A stretch of 64,000 bases of DNA from Symplocastrum torsivum CPER-KK1 (GTDB lineage Bacteria; Cyanobacteriota; Cyanobacteriia; Cyanobacteriales; Coleofasciculaceae). Position 1 is the stretch's first letter; each line of letters begins with the position of its first letter. The notes under the pieces were generated by a model. That model did no database searches. It was given only the letters and a program-made list of their open reading frames with translations, and was not told the origin of the DNA. The stretch is taken from NCBI GenBank assembly GCA_019358875.1, contig JAHHIF010000008.1, forward strand, positions 1 through 64,000. Direction: 5' to 3'. Positions 34,642-43,048 of the stretch are shown here, one piece after another. Position numbers and translations under genes: made by a program.

Positions 34642-35715
34642 ATGCAATCCTCCTCTCTCACCACCCAGCACCTTGATATCCGTCAGTTGGGAATCAACCC
34701 CAATCATTGGTATGTTGTTGCTCGCAGCACAGAGGTTCAAACCCAGCCTCTAGGAGTGACTCTTTGGAATCACCCGATTGTGCTTTATCGAGATGATGAG
34801 GGGGCAGTCCATGCCTTAGAAGATCGTTGCCCCCACCGACAAGTTAAACTCAGTCATGGTCGCGTCACTGGCGAACTACTGGAATGTGCCTATCATGGAT
34901 GGCGATTTAAGTCCAGTGGTGAGTGTGCAGATGTCCCTTACCTGGCTGATAACCAGAAACTACCCAACTGCAAGATTCGTAAGTATCCGGTACAGGAACA
35001 GGATGGGTTTATTTGGCTATTTCCTGGAGATATCAACGCTATAGAAGGGAAGCATTGTGTACCCCTACAACCGATGGGTGTCCCAGAATGGGAACATCTC
35101 AACTACATCGCCACTGTCTCAGTCATTGAATGCAACGCCCACTATTCTTATTTGATAGAAAACCTGATGGATATGTACCACGGGCATTTACATCAGGACT
35201 GGCAAGCTTGGACGGATGCTGTCTTAGAGGATATTCAAGAAGAGACTAACCGTGTAGATGCCCACTATCAGGCACAAAGTTATTACAAAATTGATAAAAT
35301 TTGGTCAATTTCTCAACTATTCTTCCCCGCCTTGCGACGACTGCATCCAGAACCGTTGGATGTCAGCTATGTTTACCCACACTGGGTTTCAACATTAGGG
35401 AAGGATTTCAAGATTTACTGTCTACTTTGTCCGGTAAGCGAAACGGCGACTCGTGCTTATCTAATTCATTTCACTTCGCTAAATGCATTTTGGCGCTTGC
35501 ACAAATTACCCGTGTGGTTTCGTCGATTTGTAAAAGATAGTTTACTGGGTTCAGCACAAAAGTTACTGGATGGATTGGTTCGTCAGGATGTGCAGATGAT
35601 TGAGGAAGAACAACAAGCGTATCTGACGCATCCAGAACGCCGAAGTTATGAGTTGAATCGAGCTTTGGTCAGTGTACAACGGTTAATTAAGAGTCAGTTA
35701 CAGCAGAGAGATTGA
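34642..35715 (+). CDS. Rieske non-haem iron oxygenase (CruH-like)
   Basis: The gene encodes 357 residues. The N-terminal Rieske motif is C-P-H-R (near 62) with C-x2-H in ECAYHGWRF (near 80-85), binding a [2Fe-2S] cluster. The mononuclear iron site is in the helix NLMDMYHGHLHQDW (two His plus an acidic residue downstream). The C-terminal half lacks a transmembrane helix pair typical of chlorophyllide/PaO enzymes but the general layout is of that clan. CruH, described in Synechococcus, oxidises the C-18 methyls of renierapurpurin to make synechoxanthin. Position after a CruE-like gene makes this the most likely role; other ring- or methyl-oxidising substrates remain possible. Confidence 0.7.
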   Translation: MQSSSLTTQHLDIRQLGINPNHWYVVARSTEVQTQPLGVTLWNHPIVLYRDDEGAVHALEDRCPHRQVKLSHGRVTGELLECAYHGWRFKSSGECADVPYLADNQKLPNCKIRKYPVQEQDGFIWLFPGDINAIEGKHCVPLQPMGVPEWEHLNYIATVSVIECNAHYSYLIENLMDMYHGHLHQDWQAWTDAVLEDIQEETNRVDAHYQAQSYYKIDKIWSISQLFFPALRRLHPEPLDVSYVYPHWVSTLGKDFKIYCLLCPVSETATRAYLIHFTSLNAFWRLHKLPVWFRRFVKDSLLGSAQKLLDGLVRQDVQMIEEEQQAYLTHPERRSYELNRALVSVQRLIKSQLQQRD

Positions 35716-35804
35716 GTGCGATCGCGCAAAGGACAATTACTACACAAGTGCAATACAATTAAGGGCGCACAGCCGTACGCCCCTACAAGCCATCTGTACT
35801 TCAT

Positions 35805-35929
35805 TAGACCTCTTGCAAAAGTCAAATTGACCCCCCTCAATCCCCCCGATGCGGGGGGAAGAAATCTTGCTCCCTCTCAGTTTCGGGGAGGGCTGGGGAG
35901 GGGTTTTTCGTATTTATGCAAGAGGTCTA
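35805..35929. mobile_element. 125-bp MITE-like inverted-repeat element
   Basis: The ends are perfect 13-base inverted repeats (tagacctcttgca at 35805-35817, tgcaagaggtcta at 35917-35929), starting and ending at TA, which fits a TA target duplication as used by IS630/Tc1-like elements. The interior is G/C-rich with imperfect hairpins (ccccccgatgcgggggg and tcggggagggctggggag). It lies between cruH-like and the convergent ABC exporter gene. A solo end occurs at 106-124. No transposase is encoded, so it would move in trans. Confidence 0.55.
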
Positions 35930-35960
35930 TTGACTTGAAAACTGCTGTAAATTGAAATCT

Positions 35961-37697
35961 CTAAGCCGCTTGGCGAACTTGAGATTCTAGAATCGAGCCA
36001 TACAGAGGACTACTGTGCATTAGTTCATCATGAGTACCTTGTGCGACTAGTTGCCCTTGATTCATGAGTAAGATGCGATCGGCATTGCGAACTGTACTGA
36101 TACGCTGGGCAATGACGAAGGCGGTACAAGTATGTAAGCGCATCAACTCATCCAAAGCTTCCTGGATTTGAGCAGCAGTTTTGGCATCAACAGCAGAGGT
36201 GCTATCGTCCAGAATCAGGATGCGATAGTCGGTGAGTAAGGTTCGAGCGACCGCAATTCGTTGTTTCTGTCCACCCGACAAACCCACTCCTCGTTCACCG
36301 ACAAGTGTCTCATAGCCATCTGGCAAGCTGGTAATAAAGTCGTGAATTTGAGCCGTCTTTGCGACTTCAATCACTCGTTCTAAAGGCGCATTGGGTGCTG
36401 CATAGGTGAGGTTATCGCGGATTGTGCCAGAGAAAAGCGTTGTTTCTTGGAAGACAATGCCAATATGCGATCGCAAACTTTCTAACGTCAAATCCCGGAC
36501 ATCCCTGCCATCAATCCGAACCGCTCCTTCTGTAACATCATAGAAGCGCGGAATCAGGTTCATAATCGTACTTTTACCAGAGCCAGTTGCCCCTAGAATC
36601 GCAATCAATTCTTTTGGTTTGGTTTCAAAAGAAATTCCTTTTAGCGCCTCTGTTGCCGCTCCTGGATAGCGGAAATGGACATTTTCAAAGGTGATTCTGC
36701 CACCACATTTCTCAAAGGGTATAGCATTAGGGCGATCGCGAATTTCAATTTCTGCATCTACAACTTCATACACTCGTTCTGCCGAAGCTGCCGCCTGTGC
36801 AATTACGGGTGCGGCAAAACCAATCAGCAAAATCGGCTGAAGGATAAACATCAGGTAGGAGTTAAACGCCACCAACTCACCAATCGAGAACCTCTCCCCT
36901 ATTACCTCAGCCCCGCCATAACCTACCACCGCTAGCGTAATCAGGTTACTCAAGAGAAAAATGACTGGGAAGGTATTGGCAATAGCGCGAATCGTTCGCA
37001 TATTCACCGCTATCAAGTCATCGTTCAGCTTCGAGTAGCGTCCCATCTCCACTGGCTCACGCACAAAAGCTTTCACCACCCGGATACCGAACAGGTTTTC
37101 TTGCAAAACTCCATTGAGATTACCTAATTGTTCTTGTACCCGCTCAAATAGCTTTTGATTTCGGGTGAGAAACTGTGCTAGTAAAAATCCTGCAATCGGT
37201 ACCATTACCAAAGTAATCAGCGCCAATTGCCAGTCCATCAACAGCAAAATTATCGCAATGCTAACCAGCGTAACGACAGAACCAACAACCTGAATTAGCG
37301 TTGTACCAACAAATGTACGAATTTGCTCAATATCACTGGTGATGCGGGTTAATAGTTGTGAGGTTTGCGATTGATCGTGGTAGCTGAAACTAAGGTTTTG
37401 AATTTTAGTGAAAATTGTATTACGCAAGTCATAGGCAACACCCTGAGAGGCGGCTTCTGCCCAAAAGCTTTGCCCAAAGTTGAACAAGCCACGCCCAACA
37501 GCGACTAAAACCATTAAAGCCGCACTGTAGAGAACAATTTGTAGATTTTTTTGGGCAATACCCTGATCAATGGCCCAACGAAAGAGTTGCGGAGTCACGG
37601 CATTAGCTGCCGTCAGCAGCAACAAACTCACAACAGCCCCAATAGCGATGAAGCGGTAAGCATTCAGGCTCCCCAGAACGCGATTGAGAGATTGCAT
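35961..37697 (-). CDS. ABC exporter half-transporter (MsbA-like)
   Basis: This protein of 578 residues has an N-terminal six-helix transmembrane domain (about 1-305) fused to an ATPase domain (about 330-570). The ATPase has Walker A LGATGSGKSTIMN, the Q-loop IGIVFQETTLF, signature LSGGQKQRIAVAR, Walker B RILILDDSTSAVD and the switch region after VIAQRI; the D-loop follows. Two such chains form an exporter of lipids, peptides or drugs. In the canonical Walker B the last residue is Glu; here it is Asp followed by Asp-Ser (DDSTSA), a conservative variant seen in many members. The neighbours do not reveal the substrate. Confidence 0.85.
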   Translation of the reverse strand: MQSLNRVLGSLNAYRFIAIGAVVSLLLLTAANAVTPQLFRWAIDQGIAQKNLQIVLYSAALMVLVAVGRGLFNFGQSFWAEAASQGVAYDLRNTIFTKIQNLSFSYHDQSQTSQLLTRITSDIEQIRTFVGTTLIQVVGSVVTLVSIAIILLLMDWQLALITLVMVPIAGFLLAQFLTRNQKLFERVQEQLGNLNGVLQENLFGIRVVKAFVREPVEMGRYSKLNDDLIAVNMRTIRAIANTFPVIFLLSNLITLAVVGYGGAEVIGERFSIGELVAFNSYLMFILQPILLIGFAAPVIAQAAASAERVYEVVDAEIEIRDRPNAIPFEKCGGRITFENVHFRYPGAATEALKGISFETKPKELIAILGATGSGKSTIMNLIPRFYDVTEGAVRIDGRDVRDLTLESLRSHIGIVFQETTLFSGTIRDNLTYAAPNAPLERVIEVAKTAQIHDFITSLPDGYETLVGERGVGLSGGQKQRIAVARTLLTDYRILILDDSTSAVDAKTAAQIQEALDELMRLHTCTAFVIAQRISTVRNADRILLMNQGQLVAQGTHDELMHSSPLYGSILESQVRQAA

Positions 37698-38073
37698 AGG
37701 CGAGTCCTGTTCTCTGTAATATTTTGAATTGGATTATTTATTATGTTATGTGCCACGCTCTGGGATTAGTACCCAAGCGCAATCTGGGTACTTAATTAAC
37801 GTGTGAGTGGATTATGCTGAGAAAAGGCGATCGCAACTCCTACATTTCCAAGCAAGGTAAGGAATTGAGCGCCTAAAGATAATAGAGTGTGCTGCCTACT
37901 AAATTAAATTAAACTAGACCAGCTCGTAAAAACTCCTCTCCAGCTTCTCCTGCCATGCTTTTTCAAGCTATTTCTCCCTAAGGGAGGGGCAACTTCTACC
38001 ATTAAAGACTTATGCTCTGCTTGAAGTCATGATTGTTTCAACCCCTTACTGAAAGAATTTACAAGAGAAATAC
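37698..38073. other. Intergenic region
   Basis: About 376 bases contain the promoters of the divergent ABC exporter and lipoprotein genes. A short hairpin ctccc-taa-gggag occurs near 37975. No coding region could be supported. Confidence 0.4.
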
Positions 38074-38526
38074 ATGAAAAAGCGACTGCAGAAGCTATCT
38101 CTTGTCAGTACTTGCTTAGCAATACTTACTATTACTGCTTGCAACTCCACACCTAAATCTAATACCGCACCTGAGGCTAGTACCAGTTCCCCACCAACAG
38201 TCAGTTCACAACCAACAGTCAGTTCCCCACCAACAGTCAGTCCCCCACCAACAGTTAGTTCACAACCAACAGTCAGTTCACAACCAACAGCTAGTTCCCA
38301 GAAGACGACTAACGTTTACCCAGAGGTGGCAGTCCAGCGTTTTACGGAAGCTTGTGCGAAAGATCGTGGTGCTAAGGTACAGGCACTTTGTACTTGCGCG
38401 ATTAAGGAGATTCAGAACAGGTACACCTTTGACGAATTTAGGAAGATTGTCCAAGACGCGAAAACAAGCGGGCAGCCGCCAGGTGAGGTTCGAGAGATTC
38501 TTCAGTCATGCCGTAGCAACTCTTAG
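38074..38526 (+). CDS. Lipoprotein with Pro/Thr/Ser repeat linker
   Basis: The protein, 150 residues, has a lipoprotein signal: hydrophobic segment VSTCLAILTITAC with Cys near residue 23. Residues 40-75 consist of hexapeptide repeats PTVSSQ/PTVSSP encoded by an 18-base minisatellite (38196-38302), a flexible linker. The C-terminal domain (about 85-150) carries four conserved-looking Cys (FTEACAKD, ALCTCAIKEIQ, LQSCRSNS), which could form two disulfides in the periplasm. I do not recognise a function. The repeat length may vary between strains by replication slippage. Confidence 0.7.
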   Translation: MKKRLQKLSLVSTCLAILTITACNSTPKSNTAPEASTSSPPTVSSQPTVSSPPTVSPPPTVSSQPTVSSQPTASSQKTTNVYPEVAVQRFTEACAKDRGAKVQALCTCAIKEIQNRYTFDEFRKIVQDAKTSGQPPGEVREILQSCRSNS

Positions 38527-38593
38527 GTAGAACCCAAAGCCTTAGGGACAACACATAACACTTGGTAAAAGACAATATGCCAATTGAATTTCA

Positions 38594-38953
38594 ATGGATT
38601 GCATTCAAATAACTGGAATTAATTGCTACGGCTACATCGGCTACCTCAAAGAGGAGCAAGTGCTGGGACAGTGGTTTGAGGTTGACCTGACGTTATGGAT
38701 GGATTTAGCACCAGCAGGTCAGAGTGACAATATTACCGATACGCTTGACTACTGTCGTGCGATTGAAACAGTCAAGCAGTTGGTGAAAACCTCTAAAGTT
38801 GCGTTACTGGAAAAAGTGGCAAATGCGATCGCGGATGCCATGTTGAAATTCGAGCAGGTGCAGCAAGTGCAAGTTCGGTTTAGCAAACTCGCTGCCCCTA
38901 TTCCCGACTTTAGCGGCAAAATTACGATTGACATTACGAGAACAAGAGAATAA
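38594..38953 (+). CDS. folB: Dihydroneopterin aldolase
   Basis: FolB cleaves 7,8-dihydroneopterin to 6-hydroxymethyldihydropterin and glycolaldehyde in folate synthesis. The 119-residue protein has the compact T-fold: MDCIQITGINCYGYIGYLKE, LGQWFEVDLTLW (substrate-binding Glu), TLDYCRAIETVKQLV and the catalytic Lys in LLEKVANAIAD. The end KITIDITRTRE is typical. The gene is separate from other folate genes in the window. The ATG start gives a normal length. Cytoplasmic enzyme. Confidence 0.9.
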   Translation: MDCIQITGINCYGYIGYLKEEQVLGQWFEVDLTLWMDLAPAGQSDNITDTLDYCRAIETVKQLVKTSKVALLEKVANAIADAMLKFEQVQQVQVRFSKLAAPIPDFSGKITIDITRTRE

Positions 38954-39144
38954 AAGGAGAGGAACCATCACGCTTTCTTACATTCTGACAATAGGCAGTG
39001 TTTACAATTTTATTGTTGTCAGCCCACACAGATTTGGGGGGATAATATCTCCTCCGTTCAGTAAGGAAAAGAGCGATCGCTACTTGACTGCATTTTTGTA
39101 TGTGTTCACAATGTAATTACGATGGCTTGTAGAGAAACTTAGTT

Positions 39145-39405
39145 ATGGGCACCGCAATTAGAACTCGCATTGTCAAAATTGGCAACTCTCAGGGCATTCG
39201 CATTCCTAAACCTCTGTTGGAGGTGAGTGGTATTTGCACAGAAGTTGAAATCGAAGTACAGGATGATTATTTAATAGTCCGTGCAGCGCCAAAATCGCGT
39301 GTTGGCTGGGATGAAGCGTTTGCATCAATGGCAGAGCGACACGATGATATCCTGCTTGACGATGTAAACCCTACAGAGTGGGAACACTTTGAGTGGGAAT
39401 GGTAA
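39145..39405 (+). CDS. MazE-like antitoxin (AbrB/SpoVT fold)
   Basis: The gene encodes 86 residues. The swapped-hairpin AbrB DNA-binding domain is RTRIVKIGNSQGIRIPKPLLEVSG, then VEIEVQDDYLIVRAA; the acidic C-terminus (ERHDDILLDDVNPTEWEHF) wraps the toxin in MazE. It is followed, overlapping by 7 to 13 bases, by a MazF-type gene. By family analogy it represses its own operon and blocks the toxin. Intact reading frame and partner suggest a functional pair. Confidence 0.85.
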   Translation: MGTAIRTRIVKIGNSQGIRIPKPLLEVSGICTEVEIEVQDDYLIVRAAPKSRVGWDEAFASMAERHDDILLDDVNPTEWEHFEWEW

Positions 39406-39722
39406 TTAAGCGTTTTGATGTTTTTCTGGTTAACCTCAATCCGACTGTTGGCAGTGAGATTCAGAAGACAAGACCGTGTGTGGTGATCTCACCAGATGAG
39501 ATGAACAGACACATTGCCACTGTCATCGTCGCTCCCATGACTACAAAAGGTCAACCCTATCCCACGCGAGTAGCTTGTCAGTTTCAGGGCAAAGATGGGC
39601 AGATTGTTCTCGATCAAATTCGGACTGTTGACAAAACTCGATTAGTCAGACGGCTTGGTCAGATTAATACTAGCGAACAAAAAGCCGTTTTAGATACCTT
39701 GACTGAACTATTTGCTGAGTAA
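39399..39722 (+). CDS. MazF/PemK-type mRNA interferase toxin
   Basis: This 107-residue protein (109 with the upstream GTG) has the PemK/MazF fold: FDVFLVNLNPTVGSEIQKTR, PCVVISPDEMN, ATVIVAPMTTKGQPYPTRV and the QIVLDQIRTVDKTRL block containing the catalytic Arg and following strand. MazF cuts single-stranded RNA at specific short motifs. The ATG at 39399 is preferred since GGGA lies before it; the start overlaps the antitoxin end. The catalytic region looks unbroken, so it should be an active toxin held by the upstream antitoxin. Confidence 0.88.
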   Translation: MVIKRFDVFLVNLNPTVGSEIQKTRPCVVISPDEMNRHIATVIVAPMTTKGQPYPTRVACQFQGKDGQIVLDQIRTVDKTRLVRRLGQINTSEQKAVLDTLTELFAE

Positions 39723-39816
39723 GCTGCCTCACCTACTTGATCGTGGTTGTCTGCGATTTTAGCGTTATCAGCTTGCACTCTCCTCCCCTCTTGAGCAACG
39801 AAAAGAGCGATCGCAA

Positions 39817-39987
39817 GGGGAGCATGTCAAGGAAAGCAAGTGGAGGAACAGCCCGCACTGCGTACCGCTACGCTAACATCCCCCAATCCCTTCTCCCAAT
39901 GGGAGAAGGGGAGTAAGATTTCATGCGTCCCTCTCCCCGTGGGAGAGGGATTTAGGGTGAGGGCTTCCCATCGGTGACATGCTCCCC
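39817..39987. mobile_element. 171-bp MITE-like element with 13-base inverted ends and 7-base target duplication
   Basis: The ends are perfect inverted repeats: ggggagcatgtca (39817-39829) and tgacatgctcccc (39975-39987). The direct repeat atcgcaa flanks the element on both sides (39810-39816 and 39988-39994), a textbook target-site duplication made from an ancestral GCGATCGCAA. Inside are two C/G hairpins (ccttctcccaatgggagaagg and ccctctccccgtgggagagg). No transposase is encoded. It sits in the 309-base gap between mazF and the convergent ABC-F gene. Confidence 0.7.
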
Positions 39988-40031
39988 ATCGCAAGTTTCA
40001 TATTGGTTCGGTTGCATTGTCTAACTCTTAA

Positions 40032-41648
40032 TCAATAGAGAAGTTCTTGATAATATTCATCAACTTCATGAGGAAGATAATCTGTAGCCTTGAATGCTTT
40101 TTCTTTTAGCTTAAAAGCTTTGGTGATACCAATCCTACTCAAGAAATCCAGATCATGTGATATGACTAAAAGTGCTCCTTGATATAGGTTTAATGCCTCA
40201 ACAATTTGATTAACTGTTTCTATATCAAGATTGTTTGTTGGTTCATCCAAAATCAGTAAGTCAATTTCAGAGATACTAACAATTGCTAAGGCAAGTCTAG
40301 CTAGCTCACCACCACTCAGCACTGATGCACTTTTATGAACCTCATCATTAAGGAAGAGAAAACTCCCCAACTGCTGCCTTAATAATTGATAATTAAGACT
40401 TGAATTAGCTTGTTGCATATTTCCCAGGACAGTCTTCTCTCTATTGATTAATTTATAATTTTGATCGAGAGAGACTATTTTTATGTCCTCTGAAACGAGA
40501 ATTTTGCCAGCCTCAAATGAGGTTATGGAGTTGGCACCGCTAGTGGAACTTAAGATTCCTTGAATCAGGCTTGATTTTCCTGAACCATTAGAGCCGGAAA
40601 TAGCTATTCTATCTCCATAGGCGATATGAAGATGAATATCATCAATTAAAAACTGGTTTCCTACTTTTAGAGTTGCCCCTTGAATATCAATTAAGTTTTT
40701 TCCTCGTTTACTACTTCCTTCGTCTAGATGAATTGCTGTAGCTTTATGTTTTCTTAGCTTTGAGTCTTCAACTTTTTGAACAGCGTTCTTCATAGCTGTA
40801 TCGTGTTTTTTAGAGGAACTTCCTGCTGAAGCTGAGGCACGGTTAGCAAAAAAGTGTTGCGCGGCCTTCCCCATACTTCCATCAAAAGCTTGGATACGCC
40901 CTTCTCGTCTTGAACGCGCTGCCCGTTGTTGCTCTCTTAAGGCACTTTCTCTAGCACGTTTTAGTTCTTTTTTGGCAACCTCTTGGGTTCTGAGTGCAGC
41001 TTGTCGTTCTGTCTCTTTTTGGTCTTTATATAAAGAAAAGTTACCTCCATAAACCTTTACTCCCTCAGCCGTTAACTCCCAAGTCGTATTAGCAACTTGG
41101 TCGAGAAAGAAGGGTTTGTGAGAGACAATTACAAAAGCTCCAGAAAACTCGCTTAAAAAATGACTGAGATTTTCTAAAGCTAAAAAATCCATATGATTGG
41201 TTGGCTCATCTAAGAGTAAAACATTAGGTTCTCTACATAGACCAATAGCCAAAAATAGCTTGGTTATCTCTCCTCCGCTTAAACTACCGATTGGTATAGA
41301 CAAATCGATCTTTGTATCTAGTCTGGTTTCCAAAACGCTAGTGATTTGCCACCATTCTTCTGACAAAGAGCCGATGAAATCTAGAACTGTTATATCTTTA
41401 TTTTCTTGACCAATCGTACTGATTTGGGGCAAATAATAGATGCAGCTATTAGTAACCATCGAACCAGAACTCGGCTGGATTTGACCCGCCAGTATTTTTA
41501 ATAAGGTTGATTTACCTATTCCGTTAGCACCAATCAGAGCAATTTTATCTCCCTGATTAATGCCAGCATTGATACCACTAAAGAGCGTCTTACCTACAGC
41601 AAATTCGTAGGTTACGTCATAGGCTGATAGTAATGATTGTCTTTCCAT
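40032..41648 (-). CDS. ABC-F ATPase (ribosome-protection / antibiotic-resistance type)
   Basis: This protein of 538 residues has two ABC ATPase domains without membrane segments. Domain 1: Walker A GANGIGKSTLLK, signature GSLSGGEITKL, Walker B VLLLDEPTNHMD. Domain 2: GSNGSGKSSLIQ, LSGGELARLALAI, LLILDEPTNNLD. The linker (about 215-300) is long and basic (KKELKRARESALREQQRAA, SRREGR), as in ABC-F proteins that reach into the ribosome and dislodge macrolide-, lincosamide- or pleuromutilin-type antibiotics. Composition looks more AT-rich than its neighbours, suggesting transfer. The ligand is not predictable from sequence; housekeeping ABC-F function is an alternative. Confidence 0.8.
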   Translation of the reverse strand: MERQSLLSAYDVTYEFAVGKTLFSGINAGINQGDKIALIGANGIGKSTLLKILAGQIQPSSGSMVTNSCIYYLPQISTIGQENKDITVLDFIGSLSEEWWQITSVLETRLDTKIDLSIPIGSLSGGEITKLFLAIGLCREPNVLLLDEPTNHMDFLALENLSHFLSEFSGAFVIVSHKPFFLDQVANTTWELTAEGVKVYGGNFSLYKDQKETERQAALRTQEVAKKELKRARESALREQQRAARSRREGRIQAFDGSMGKAAQHFFANRASASAGSSSKKHDTAMKNAVQKVEDSKLRKHKATAIHLDEGSSKRGKNLIDIQGATLKVGNQFLIDDIHLHIAYGDRIAISGSNGSGKSSLIQGILSSTSGANSITSFEAGKILVSEDIKIVSLDQNYKLINREKTVLGNMQQANSSLNYQLLRQQLGSFLFLNDEVHKSASVLSGGELARLALAIVSISEIDLLILDEPTNNLDIETVNQIVEALNLYQGALLVISHDLDFLSRIGITKAFKLKEKAFKATDYLPHEVDEYYQELLY

Positions 41649-42007
41649 ACGGTAAGCTTTGAGTAGTTAACTGGATAGGGGAGAATCCCTGTTCTGACGG
41701 AGAATCGATGAGTTTGATTGGTCAATGTAATTTTCATGTCTGGTAGTGGGCGATCGCCCATGACGACTTCTGACTCAATTGTACTACATTGGTGTTATTT
41801 AGTGCTACATAATTGAATCAGCGAGTGAGGTTAAATTTTATGATCGTGGGCAAAGGGCGAAGGCATTTCCTCTGCCTTCTGCCTCTTTTGGGGACGATAC
41901 GAAGGGACAATAAGCTCTTACCACTGCCATACAATTGGCATTAGCTCTAACACTGTCTCGCTATCATGGGTTAGTGGCGGACGGAGGAAAAGGTTAGGGG
42001 CGATCGC
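41649..42007. other. Intergenic region
   Basis: About 359 bases separate the divergent ABC-F and bestrophin genes. They contain octamer GCGATCGC sites near 41750 and directly before the bestrophin ATG, and the common tail repeat ctgccttctgcc near 41872. No gene or RNA is supported. Confidence 0.4.
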
Positions 42008-42961
42008 ATGAGTGTTGAACAAGCGAGTTGGCTGAGAGTAGTTTTACGGTGGCGAGGTTCAGTCGCCCCCAAAGTGCTTCCTGGTGTCCTCTTATGTGGA
42101 GGATTAGGAATTTTTGTCTCGCTACTCGATCATTTAGGATTTCCTGTTTCCTGGCAGGGATTCGATATTGTTGTTACTAACGTTTCCTACAATTTGGTCT
42201 TAGGTTTATTGTTGGTTTTTCGCACGAATACCGCCTACGAGCGCTTTTGGGAAGGACGCAAAGCCTGGGCAAGTTTAACAGCAAATATTCGTAGTTTAGG
42301 GTACTTGATTTTGGTATCAATTGTTGAAACTGAGCCGACAGATCGAGAGAATAAAGTATCAAATCTTCGCTTGCTCACTGCCTTTGCTGTTGCTACCAAA
42401 CTGCAATTACGATATCAGCCAGTCAATAGTGAATTAGAAGCTTTAATGAACCCAGAGCAGTTTCAACTACTCAAAACGGTTAAATCTACATACCTACAAT
42501 TAATAGTTTGGGTTGGACATTACATACAGCAGCAATACAAACGAAATTTAATCTCTGCTAATCAACAAGCAACAATGAATGCTTTAAGCAACAATTTATT
42601 GGAGGCTATTACTACCTGCGAACGTATTGCATCAACACCAATTCCCTTAGCTTACGCAATATATCTCAAACGCTTGTTGCTAATCTATTGCATCTCGTTA
42701 CCCTTTCAAGTCGTTGATCACTTACATTGGTGGACTAGCCCCATTTCTGCTATCCTAAGTTTCGTCTTACTGGGAATTGAAGAAATTGGCACAGAAATTG
42801 AAAATCCTTTCGGAGAGGATGCCAATGACTTACCTCTAGAAGAGTTTTGCGGGACGATATCGAAGAATATTGAGGATTTAATCGCAGCCAACAGTCAAAA
42901 AAACCAGGAAATGAGAGAGCCAAATCTAGAATTAGATTCTCAGCTCTCATCACTCAGATAG
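42008..42961 (+). CDS. Bestrophin-family anion channel (UPF0187)
   Basis: The protein has 317 residues. Hydrophobic helices at about 22-42 and 54-72 are followed by the family hallmark LVFRTNTAYERFWEGRKAW, where the RTNxAYxRxxE pattern lies at the pore region; later helices are near 220-238 and 243-258, and the acidic GIEEIGTEIENPFGEDANDL motif is conserved in bestrophins. Cyanobacterial and plant homologues act as chloride channels that adjust proton motive force in the light. It starts directly after a GCGATCGC octamer. There is no co-transcribed partner. Confidence 0.85.
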   Translation: MSVEQASWLRVVLRWRGSVAPKVLPGVLLCGGLGIFVSLLDHLGFPVSWQGFDIVVTNVSYNLVLGLLLVFRTNTAYERFWEGRKAWASLTANIRSLGYLILVSIVETEPTDRENKVSNLRLLTAFAVATKLQLRYQPVNSELEALMNPEQFQLLKTVKSTYLQLIVWVGHYIQQQYKRNLISANQQATMNALSNNLLEAITTCERIASTPIPLAYAIYLKRLLLIYCISLPFQVVDHLHWWTSPISAILSFVLLGIEEIGTEIENPFGEDANDLPLEEFCGTISKNIEDLIAANSQKNQEMREPNLELDSQLSSLR

Positions 42962-43048
42962 AAAGCTAATAGGCAATCCTAAATGAGCTGTGAAATACCT
43001 CCCCCTTGTCTCCCTTGCCCTCTTGCACGAATCAAATAGGCTTGCTAT

